A stretch of 64,000 nucleotides of DNA from Spirochaetota bacterium (GTDB taxonomy: Bacteria; Spirochaetota; Spirochaetia; Treponematales; Treponemataceae), in the NCBI GenBank assembly GCA_023393015.1, contig JAEWMY010000026.1, positions 14,885 to 78,884 on the forward strand, read 5' to 3'. Position 1 is the first letter of the stretch. Each line of letters opens with the position of its first letter. A program made the position numbers and the translations under genes. This document shows, in pieces, positions 7,642 through 14,300 of the stretch. Below the pieces are notes generated by a model. The model worked only from the letters and a program-made list of their open reading frames with translations. It was not told the DNA's origin and searched no databases.

Positions 7642-8601
7642 TTATTTCGCGCGAACGAGATGGCAGGCGAACCCCGCTATCTCCCGGTCGAGATAGGCTA
7701 CCGTAAGGCGTCCGCCCTCGCGTTTTTCCGTTTCGGGGACGGAGGCGAAACCGAATTTCGCGAGATAGGCGAGGGAGCGCTCGAGGTTCCAGCACGAGAT
7801 TCCGATATGACCCATCGCTCCCCGGAACGGGGCCTTCATGACCTCGACGGGGGTTCCGCAAAAGATGGAAGAGGCGCCTTCCTTCGGCGCCAACCCGAGC
7901 AGCGCGAATAGACCCGCTGCCTCGGCGGCGGCGGCGGGATCGGCGGCGTTGATCCCGACGTGGGCGAAGGAGAAGCCTTGCACGGCGAGAACGGCGTCGC
8001 GGCACAGGGCGGTTACGGCATCCCAGTCGGAGGCCGCGACGAGGTCGGCGGGAACCATCCAGCTTCCGCCTATCGCGAGAACGTTCTTGCGGCGGGCGTA
8101 CTCGCCGAGGTTCGACGGTCCTATGCCGCCGGTCGGCATGAAGGTGACGTTCGCGAAGGGACCCGCGAGGGCGTCGAGCATGGCGACGCCGCCCGAGGCC
8201 TCCGCCGGAAAGAACTTGACCGTATCGAGACCGCGCTCGAGGGCGGCCTCGATTCCCGAGGGATCGTTGACGCCCGGCACGACCGGTATGCCCCGTTCGA
8301 CGCAAAAGTCCACGACCGAGGGATTGAATCCGGGAGCGACGACAAAACGCGCGCCTGAGTCGACGGCGCGCCGGGCGAGCTCGACGTTGATGACCGTTCC
8401 CGCTCCGACGAGCGTCTCCGGCGTTCCCCGGGCGATTTCGGCGATAGCGTCGGCGGCGGCCTCTGTGCGGAAGGTAACCTCGGCGCACGGAAGGCCCCCC
8501 GCGTTGAGGGCGCGCGCGAGGGGAAGCGCCTTGGCCGCGTCGTCTATCTTTATGACCGGCACGAGCCCGATCTTCCCTATCGCCTCAAGAACTGGGTTCA
8601 T
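7642..8601 (-). CDS. eda: KDPG/KHG aldolase fused to a C-terminal VOC-like domain
   Basis: A 319-residue protein. Residues 1-205 are a class I 2-keto-3-deoxy-6-phosphogluconate aldolase: Glu41 and Arg45 (CAEVTFRT), the GAGT turn near 66, VVAPGFNP near 87, Schiff-base Lys129 in TVKFFPAE, and a phosphate-binding MPTGGI. Normal Eda is about 210 residues; here about 100 extra residues follow, with a VOC (glyoxalase-like) pattern (HVGINAAD near the start of the domain, then GHIGISCWNLERSLAY). It splits KDPG into pyruvate and glyceraldehyde 3-phosphate. It is divergent from kdgK, which makes KDPG. A good ribosome site precedes the ATG, and a TATACT -10 box lies at 8631-8626. Confidence 0.9.
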   Translation of the reverse strand: MNPVLEAIGKIGLVPVIKIDDAAKALPLARALNAGGLPCAEVTFRTEAAADAIAEIARGTPETLVGAGTVINVELARRAVDSGARFVVAPGFNPSVVDFCVERGIPVVPGVNDPSGIEAALERGLDTVKFFPAEASGGVAMLDALAGPFANVTFMPTGGIGPSNLGEYARRKNVLAIGGSWMVPADLVAASDWDAVTALCRDAVLAVQGFSFAHVGINAADPAAAAEAAGLFALLGLAPKEGASSIFCGTPVEVMKAPFRGAMGHIGISCWNLERSLAYLAKFGFASVPETEKREGGRLTVAYLDREIAGFACHLVRAK

Positions 8602-8670
8602 GTATCGTCTCTCCTCGTTGCGGACAGTATACAGGCAAAACGCCCGATGATACAGCGATTTCGCATTTGA

Positions 8671-8699
8671 TTGACGGACTATCCGGCATGGGATAGTAT
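8671..8699 (+). promoter_or_regulatory. Promoter of kdgK, predicted leaderless
   Basis: TTGACG (8671-8676), a 17-base spacer and TAGTAT (8694-8699) form a near-consensus sigma-70 promoter. Only six bases separate the -10 box from the ATG at 8706, so transcription should begin at the start codon itself. Confidence 0.7.
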
Positions 8700-8705
8700 C
8701 GTCTC

Positions 8706-9740
8706 ATGGACAGTATCGTAACCTTCGGTGAGATCATGCTGAGGCTCAAGAGCCCGCAGTCGGAACGGCTGTTTCAGTCACCGACGCTCGAGGCGACTTT
8801 CGGCGGGGGAGAGGCGAACGTCGCCGTTTCGCTCGCCGTGCTCGGGAAGAAGGCCTCCTTCGTCACGGCCCTTCCTTCCAACCCGATAGCCGACGCGGCG
8901 CTCGGCGAGCTCCGGAGGCACGGGGTCGACGTCTCGCGCGTACGGCGCTCGCCCGGAAGGGTCGGCGTCTACTTCCTCGAGAACGGGGCGAACCAGCGCG
9001 CCTCGAACGTCGTGTACGACCGCGACGGAAGCTCCGTCTCGCGCGTCGCGCCTGGCGACTTCGACTGGCCGACGATATTCCGCGGCGTCCGGTGGTTCCA
9101 CGTAACCGGCATCACGCCCGCCATCTCTGCCGGGGCCGCCTCCGTCTCGTTCGAGGCGGTACGCGCCGCGAAGGAAGCCGGCTGTACGGTCTCGATCGAC
9201 CTCAACTACCGGAAGAAACTCTGGCAATACGGCAAGAAGGCCGTCGAGGTGATGCCGGAGCTCGTCGGTCTCGCGGACGTCCTCGTCGCGAACGAGGAAG
9301 ACGCGCAGATGTGCCTCGGCATCGCGCCATCGAACGTCGACGTGACGGCGGGGCGCCTTGACGCGGAGGCGTACCGGGACCTCGCGCGTCGGGTCAGGGA
9401 GGCGTATCCGAACCTTTCGGTCGTCGCGATGACCCTGCGCGAGTCGCGGTCCGCGGACCGCAACGGATGGTCCGCCGTCCTCGACGGAGGGTCGGGCTTT
9501 CACGCGTCGAAGACGTACGATATCGACGACATCGTGGACCGGGTCGGCGGCGGCGACGCCTTCGCCGCGGGACTGATATTCGGCCTTCTCGAGTTTCCCG
9601 GCGACGAGGCGCGCGCCCTCGAGTTCGCCGTCGCGGCGTCGTGCCTGAAACACTCCGTTTCGGGGGACTTCAACCTCTGCGGCCGCGGCGAGATCGAGGC
9701 CCTGCTTTCCGGCGACGGTTCGGGCCGCGTGAACCGGTGA
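8706..9740 (+). CDS. kdgK: 2-dehydro-3-deoxygluconokinase (PfkB family)
   Basis: A 344-residue ribokinase/PfkB-family sugar kinase. It starts with TFGEIMLRL, the usual KdgK opening, followed by the FGGGEANVAVSLA glycine-rich substrate site. Near the C-terminus the GGGDAFAAG motif holds the catalytic base Asp284. KdgK phosphorylates 2-keto-3-deoxygluconate to KDPG, the substrate of the divergent aldolase. Together the two form the lower part of hexuronate degradation. No ribosome binding site is present and the promoter -10 box ends six bases before the ATG. Confidence 0.92.
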   Translation: MDSIVTFGEIMLRLKSPQSERLFQSPTLEATFGGGEANVAVSLAVLGKKASFVTALPSNPIADAALGELRRHGVDVSRVRRSPGRVGVYFLENGANQRASNVVYDRDGSSVSRVAPGDFDWPTIFRGVRWFHVTGITPAISAGAASVSFEAVRAAKEAGCTVSIDLNYRKKLWQYGKKAVEVMPELVGLADVLVANEEDAQMCLGIAPSNVDVTAGRLDAEAYRDLARRVREAYPNLSVVAMTLRESRSADRNGWSAVLDGGSGFHASKTYDIDDIVDRVGGGDAFAAGLIFGLLEFPGDEARALEFAVAASCLKHSVSGDFNLCGRGEIEALLSGDGSGRVNR

Positions 9741-9757
9741 CTCGCTTCCGGCGTTCG

Positions 9758-9772
9758 GCGCGCGCGCGCGCG
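9758..9772. repeat. Short alternating (GC)n tract
   Basis: A 15-base run of alternating G and C lies in the gap between kdgK and the mgtC-like gene, just before the latter's AAGGAG ribosome site. It could be slippage-prone; no function can be assigned. Confidence 0.5.
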
Positions 9773-9784
9773 TAAGGAGCGATC

Positions 9785-10507
9785 ATGGATTCCATCGCAT
9801 TGCGCCTTGTGGCGAGTCTTGTCGCCGGAGCACTGCTCGGGCTCGAGCGGCAGATGCACCGTCAGCCCGCGGGACTCAAGACGCACATTCTCATCTGTTC
9901 GGGTTCGACCCTGCTCATGATCGTCTCGCTCCTTCTCGCCGGCGGCATCGACGTCTTCGAGAGCGCCCTCGTCGGGGCGGTCAGGGGCGTGTCTGTTTCC
10001 GGTCTCTTCGGCGATCCCGGAAGGCTCGCGGCGCAGGTCGTGTCGGGCATCGGCTTTCTCGGGGGCGGCGCGATCATCCGGCAGGGTTTCAACATCAAGG
10101 GCCTGACGACCGCCGCCACGATATGGGTTTCGGCCGCGATCGGCCTCGCCGTCGGACTCGGTGCCTACGGCGCCGCCGGGATCACCCTCGCGTGCGCGCT
10201 CGCGACGCTCTTTTTCCTCGAGAGGTACGAGTTGCGCCTTTTCCCGCCAAAGAACATCAAGACCCTGTATCTCGTGTACGACGAGCGCGAGTTCGATTTC
10301 GCCCGTCTCGAGCGCGAGCTCGCGGAGTTGAAGGTCGTCGTCGACAACATGGACGTCGCCAAGAACATGTCGTCGGACAGGATCAAGCTTTCCCTGCAGG
10401 TGCACGTCACCGCGCACACGGACTACGCCTCGCTGACGCGGGCGCTGACGCGCGCCGGTTCCCTCGTCCGCATGGAACTCACCTCGAATGAAAAGCCGTC
10501 TCGATAA
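9785..10507 (+). CDS. MgtC/SapB-family membrane protein
   Basis: A 240-residue protein. The N-terminal two thirds holds four to five membrane helices with the MgtC family signatures: GALLGLERQ near residue 17, GIGFLGGGAI near 90 and GLTTAATIWVSAAIG near 110. The C-terminal third is a soluble ACT-like domain of about 75 residues. Family members are linked to growth in low magnesium and to regulation of the F-type ATPase in pathogens; the exact role here is unknown. It has a clear AAGGAG ribosome site and overlaps the following pseudouridine synthase gene by 20 bases. Confidence 0.9.
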   Translation: MDSIALRLVASLVAGALLGLERQMHRQPAGLKTHILICSGSTLLMIVSLLLAGGIDVFESALVGAVRGVSVSGLFGDPGRLAAQVVSGIGFLGGGAIIRQGFNIKGLTTAATIWVSAAIGLAVGLGAYGAAGITLACALATLFFLERYELRLFPPKNIKTLYLVYDEREFDFARLERELAELKVVVDNMDVAKNMSSDRIKLSLQVHVTAHTDYASLTRALTRAGSLVRMELTSNEKPSR

Positions 10508-11300
10508 ACTTCTCGCCGAAAACGGATGGGGCTCGCGGCGGGATATCAAGCGGATACTCCGCGAACGGGAACTGACGGTAAACGGCGTGACGCGTACGGA
10601 CCCCGCCTTCAGGGTCGATCCCGACTCCGATCTCGTCGCCCTGAACGGCCGGCCAGTCGTCCTGAGGACCTTTTCGTATCTCATGCTCAACAAATGCGCG
10701 GGCGTCGTCACCTCGACGAGCGATCCCGTTCACCGCACCGTCATGGACCTGATCGGTTCCCCGTGGTCTTCCATGGGATTGTTTCCCGTCGGTCGCCTCG
10801 ACGTCGATACCGAGGGCTTGCTCGTGCTTACGAACGACGGCCCCTTGACGCACCGGATAACCTCGCCGAAATCGGGATGCGAGAAGGCGTATCTCGCGCG
10901 GTTGCGCGATCCCGTCGACGATCCGACGCTCGAAGACTACCGGCGAAGGTTTCTCGAGGGCGTAACCTTTCACGACGGATACACCTGCATGCCCGCCGTG
11001 ATCGAGCGGGCGCGCGTCGTCGAGTCGCCCGTGGCCGGCGCGCCATCCGCCCGTGCGCTATCCGTCGACGGCTCCTCCGCCGACGACTCCTCAGCCTGCC
11101 TGGAGGTTCGCGTCGTCATTCGGGAAGGGAAGTACCATCAGGTAAAGAAGATGTTCAAGGCCGTCGGCAACGAGGTCGTCTATCTGAAGCGACTGTCCAT
11201 GGGACGGCTTTCTCTTGATCCGGCCTTGCCGCCGGGCAGGTATCGGGAATTGACCGAAGACGAGATCGCGCTTCTGCGCGACGGGGACCGGCCGGAATAG
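10488..11300 (+). CDS. 16S/23S rRNA pseudouridine synthase, RsuA/RluB family
   Basis: A 270-residue enzyme with an N-terminal S4 RNA-binding domain (about 1-60: RLDKLLAENGWGSRRDI) and a C-terminal pseudouridine synthase domain. The catalytic Asp105 lies in GRLDVDTEGLL, and the EGKYHQVKKMFKAVGN motif is typical of the RsuA/RluB/E/F branch. Residues about 180-203 form a Ser/Ala-rich insert (SPVAGAPSARAL, then SSADDSS) not usual in the family, probably a surface loop. The gene starts inside the end of the mgtC-like gene, so translation is probably coupled. The exact rRNA target cannot be told from sequence. Confidence 0.9.
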   Translation: MKSRLDKLLAENGWGSRRDIKRILRERELTVNGVTRTDPAFRVDPDSDLVALNGRPVVLRTFSYLMLNKCAGVVTSTSDPVHRTVMDLIGSPWSSMGLFPVGRLDVDTEGLLVLTNDGPLTHRITSPKSGCEKAYLARLRDPVDDPTLEDYRRRFLEGVTFHDGYTCMPAVIERARVVESPVAGAPSARALSVDGSSADDSSACLEVRVVIREGKYHQVKKMFKAVGNEVVYLKRLSMGRLSLDPALPPGRYRELTEDEIALLRDGDRPE

Positions 11301-11351
11301 GCGCTTTCCCGCGACGCGGCGGGGAGCGACCTGTTTTACCAACCGGCCGGT

Positions 11352-12113
11352 TTACCAACCGCCTGACGAGCCGCCGCCGCCGAATCCGCCGCCGCCCCCG
11401 GAGAAACCTCCTCCCGAAAATCCGCCGCCTCCGTGGCGATTGCCGCCCGAAAGCAGGCTTCCAAGGATCAACGGACCGAGGATGCCGCCCCCTCCGCGCC
11501 GACTTCGTCCCGCGATCATCAACAGCATGAAAACGACGAAGAATACGAACGAGGCGATCCCGTCGCCTTCATCCTTCTTGCGGGGATCCTTGACCTCATC
11601 CGCCACGATCTCCGCGTTGTCCGTCGCGAGTCCGACGATGTTCCGGCACGCCTCGTAAATTCCCTCGGCGTACTTTCCCTCGCGAAAGCGCGGGGCGATC
11701 ACGTTGCGGATTATGAGTCCCGCCGCCGCGTCGGTGAGCGAACCCTCGAGTCCGTATCCGACTTCTATGCGTACGGCGCGGTCGGCGACGGAGACGAGCA
11801 GGAGCGCGCCGTCGTCGCGGTCTTTTCGGCCCAGCTTCCACGCGTCAGCCACCCGTATCGAGTAGCCCTCGAGCGAGTCCCCGCCGAGGGAATCGATCGT
11901 CAGGACAGCGAGCTGTACGCCGGTCTGGCTGTCTACCGAGGATAAAAACGAGGATATTTCGGCTTCCTCCGAGTCGGAAAGGACGTTCGCGAGATCGACG
12001 ACCCGGCCGGTCAGCGGGGGAACCTCGCGTGCATGCGGGGAGGGAGACAGCAACGCGAACGCAAGCGCGGCGAGCGCCGCGCGGAGGGCGACCCCGCGGC
12101 GTCGGGCGGTCAT
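11352..12113 (-). CDS. TPM-domain membrane protein (YgcG-like) with Gly-rich C-tail
   Basis: A 253-residue protein. The frame continues upstream, but the ATG at 12113 overlaps the upstream stop (ATGA) and starts a signal peptide, so it is chosen. After the signal peptide (about 1-30) comes a TPM domain: a conserved PPLTGRVVDLANVLS opening, then QLAVLTIDSL and VGYGLEGSLTDA. One membrane helix follows (about 190-206), then a tail made almost only of Gly, Ser and Phe (FSGGGFSGGG repeats) ending in GGW. This is the YgcG/TPM_phosphatase architecture, often encoded with LemA. The biochemical activity of the family remains uncertain. Confidence 0.88.
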   Translation of the reverse strand: MTARRRGVALRAALAALAFALLSPSPHAREVPPLTGRVVDLANVLSDSEEAEISSFLSSVDSQTGVQLAVLTIDSLGGDSLEGYSIRVADAWKLGRKDRDDGALLLVSVADRAVRIEVGYGLEGSLTDAAAGLIIRNVIAPRFREGKYAEGIYEACRNIVGLATDNAEIVADEVKDPRKKDEGDGIASFVFFVVFMLLMIAGRSRRGGGGILGPLILGSLLSGGNRHGGGGFSGGGFSGGGGGFGGGGSSGGW

Positions 12114-12829
12114 TCTCCCGCCTCCAGAAAGGCGATCGCGTCCGTCAACTCGTTCGGGTTCTCGCGCTTGGCCGGAAAGTGCTCGGCGAGCAGCGTCCCG
12201 CAGGACTCCGCAGCCCATACGAGTTCCCGTCGCAACGTTCCCTCCCTGACCGAGCGCGCTATGCGCTCCGCGAGTGCGTTCCACGTCGATTGGTCGATTT
12301 TCCCGCTGATGCCGGAGTCCGCGAGGATTCGCACTTCGCGTTCCATGCGGGAAATGAAAATGAGGATGCCCGTGCGCTCCGACGTCGCGTAGACGCCGCT
12401 TTCGACGAAGTGCCTGAGCGCGCGCCGGTACACCGCGCGCGACCTCTCCCGTCGCGGCACGACGAGACGGTCGATCGCCGGAACGTTCGCGAGGAGATAG
12501 AACAGCGCGATGACGAGAAACGCCCCCGCTCCGCACGCGGCCGTGGCGTACCAGGCCGGCGGATGCCACACGAGCGAGTCGAGAAAGCCCGCAATATCCG
12601 AATGGAAGGTCAGGGCTAGGGCGAAGGCGAGCGCCCCCGCGATGACGGCGGCGAAGAGCTCGCGGAACGAGTAATCCGCGCTTTCGGGGGTAACCGCTAT
12701 CGCGATTTCTCCCGTGGTGCCGCTTTCCGCCTTTCTCACCGCCCGTTCGATCCCGGCGAGATCCTCCTCGGTCAGCCCGAGGCCCCTCGCGAGCGCGTTC
12801 GGCCGTCCCTTTCCGGCTCGGTCGCTCAT
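12110..12829 (-). CDS. Second TPM-domain membrane protein
   Basis: A 239-residue protein of the same family. It has a short N-terminal cytoplasmic TPM start (IERAVRKAESGTTGEIAIAVTP, split from its second half by an insertion), two membrane helices (about 58-78 and 92-115), and then the remaining TPM core (ERTGILIFISRMEREVRILAD). Its start overlaps the lemA stop by four bases and its stop overlaps the next TPM gene by four bases, giving a tightly coupled lemA-TPM-TPM operon. Confidence 0.85.
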   Translation of the reverse strand: MSDRAGKGRPNALARGLGLTEEDLAGIERAVRKAESGTTGEIAIAVTPESADYSFRELFAAVIAGALAFALALTFHSDIAGFLDSLVWHPPAWYATAACGAGAFLVIALFYLLANVPAIDRLVVPRRERSRAVYRRALRHFVESGVYATSERTGILIFISRMEREVRILADSGISGKIDQSTWNALAERIARSVREGTLRRELVWAAESCGTLLAEHFPAKRENPNELTDAIAFLEAGE

Positions 12830-13437
12830 TCGAAGGATACCGCGGGCGCCGTTTGCGCCGCGTCATCCGCGGCGAAATAGGCCTTCTCGCGGAAGCCGTT
12901 CATGTTCGCTATGATCGCGCGCGGAAACTGCTTGATGAAGGTGTTGTATCCGCGTACCACCTCGTTGTATCTCATCCTCTCGACCGTAATGCGGTTCTCG
13001 GTTCCCTCGAGCTGGTCCTGGAGCGCGAGGAAGTTCTGGTCGGCCTTGAGCTGGGGATAGTTTTCGGTCACGACGAGGAGCCGCTGCAAGGCGCTTCCGA
13101 GCTCCCCTTGCGCCTTCTGGAACCGCTTGAAGGATTCCGGGTCGTTCAGTACCTCGTCGGAGACGTTCATCACGCCTCCCGCGCGCGAGCGCGCCTCGGC
13201 GATGTCGGTGAATACCTTCGACTCGTGCTGGGCGTAGCCCTTGACCGTCGCCACGAGATTGGGGATGAGGTCGAGCCGGCGTTGGTAGACGTTTTGTACC
13301 TGTCCCCATTGAGCCTTGACTCCCTCGTCCATCGCGACCATCGAGTTGTAATTGCCCGCGAAGAAGCGATAGGCGCCGATAACGATTACGGCGACAATCG
13401 CCAGCACGACCAAAACGGTCTTTATCCCTTTGCTCAT
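12826..13437 (-). CDS. lemA: LemA family protein
   Basis: A 203-residue protein. The frame extends upstream, but the ATG at 13437 is preceded by GGAGGAATT and starts a typical LemA N-terminus: one membrane helix (about 7-26) followed by a long alpha-helical domain (YNSMVAMDEGVKAQWGQV, then QRRLDLIPNLVATVKGYA, both family hallmarks). LemA is widespread and poorly understood; it regularly occurs with TPM-domain proteins, as here. It probably scaffolds a membrane complex with the two TPM products; this is inferred from gene order. Confidence 0.92.
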   Translation of the reverse strand: MSKGIKTVLVVLAIVAVIVIGAYRFFAGNYNSMVAMDEGVKAQWGQVQNVYQRRLDLIPNLVATVKGYAQHESKVFTDIAEARSRAGGVMNVSDEVLNDPESFKRFQKAQGELGSALQRLLVVTENYPQLKADQNFLALQDQLEGTENRITVERMRYNEVVRGYNTFIKQFPRAIIANMNGFREKAYFAADDAAQTAPAVSFE

Positions 13438-13455
13438 GGAATTCCTCCGAAGAAA

Positions 13456-13483
13456 ACGTAAGTATACGTAAAAGCTAACGTAA
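13456..13483. repeat. Three direct ACGTAA repeats upstream of lemA
   Basis: ACGTAA occurs at 13456-13461, 13466-13471 and 13478-13483, spaced by about one helical turn. They surround a TATACT -10 candidate on the minus strand, so they may be regulator half-sites for the lemA operon. Confidence 0.4.
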
Positions 13484-13515
13484 TACGGGAGCAGGGTCAA
13501 TTAATGCCGAACCAC

Positions 13516-13576
13516 TTGACAAAATTCGTCCTAAGGTCATAAATACTACGAAAGGTAATTAAATGACCGACGGTCA
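13516..13576 (+). promoter_or_regulatory. tetR promoter and perfect palindromic operator candidate
   Basis: A consensus TTGACA -35 lies at 13516-13521, with a TAAATA-like -10 around 13540-13545. Downstream, 13564-13576 is a perfect 13-base palindrome, TGACCG-A-CGGTCA. An extra half site, GGTCAT, lies at 13535-13540. The position between promoter and tetR start fits autorepression by the TetR protein. Confidence 0.55.
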
Positions 13577-13612
13577 GAAAATTGCGACATACCATGATAA
13601 TCGAGGCGGCGT

Positions 13613-14281
13613 ATGGGTATTGCGGAACGAAAGGAGCGAGAGCGGGAGTTGCGACGGCAGATGATCCTGGATTCCGCCCGGGAGATCATCCTGGAACGCG
13701 GGGTCGAATCCGTCAGCATGTCCGATATCGCGCGCGAGTGCGAGCTCAGCAAGGCGACGCTCTACCTGTATTTCCGCAACAAGGAGAGCCTTCTGGAGGC
13801 CATCTTCAACGAGGCGGGGAACGCCTTCGTCGAGTATGTCGAGGCGCGGCTGTCCGAGGACGACTCCGGCATAACGGCGATCCGGGTGCTCTGGCAGTGT
13901 TATCTCGACCGTTTCAGCGACTCGAGCGACATCTTCGTCCTGATCGGCATCAAGAACTTTATCGCCCCGAGTTTTCCCCTGCTGTACGATGCGGGCGGCA
14001 AGTGCGCGAAGTTGCCGGGCGCGCGCATGATCTCGCTCATCCGGGACGTCATCGCGCGCGGATTGCGCGACGGGACGCTCGGGACGGACCTTGACGCGGA
14101 GTCCCTCGCGCGCACCGTGCTGATCGTGTCCTCCGGGATCATCGACAACGTCGCGCGCCTTCCCCGCGACTTGCGGGACATGTCCCTCGTCGTGTCCGAG
14201 ATGCGTCGGGTCTTCGAGATCCTTCTCAGGGGGATGGCGGGACACGGCGTCGACACGTCGCAATTGAAGCTTTCCGAATGA
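13613..14281 (+). CDS. TetR-family transcriptional repressor
   Basis: A 222-residue regulator. The N-terminal TetR helix-turn-helix covers about residues 15-62: ILDSAREIILERGVESVSM, then a recognition helix in ELSKATLYLYFRNKESL. The rest is a helical ligand-binding and dimer domain. It is the first gene of a four-gene operon, 19 bases before the RND permease, so it most likely represses its own exporter operon until a ligand is bound. A palindrome in its leader is the likely operator. Confidence 0.92.
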   Translation: MGIAERKERERELRRQMILDSAREIILERGVESVSMSDIARECELSKATLYLYFRNKESLLEAIFNEAGNAFVEYVEARLSEDDSGITAIRVLWQCYLDRFSDSSDIFVLIGIKNFIAPSFPLLYDAGGKCAKLPGARMISLIRDVIARGLRDGTLGTDLDAESLARTVLIVSSGIIDNVARLPRDLRDMSLVVSEMRRVFEILLRGMAGHGVDTSQLKLSE

Positions 14282-14300
14282 CATAAAGGAGCGTACGAGA

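Noticed and set aside
11341..11352. AACCGGCCGGTT palindrome between rsuA-like and TPM genes
   Set aside because: A perfect 12-base palindrome, but it lies at convergent gene ends and is short; no promoter or known site is nearby.
12111..12866. N-terminal extension of the first TPM gene up to 12866
   Set aside because: The extension is antisense-like in composition, overlaps the second TPM gene in another frame, and bypasses a signal peptide start that overlaps the upstream stop at 12113.
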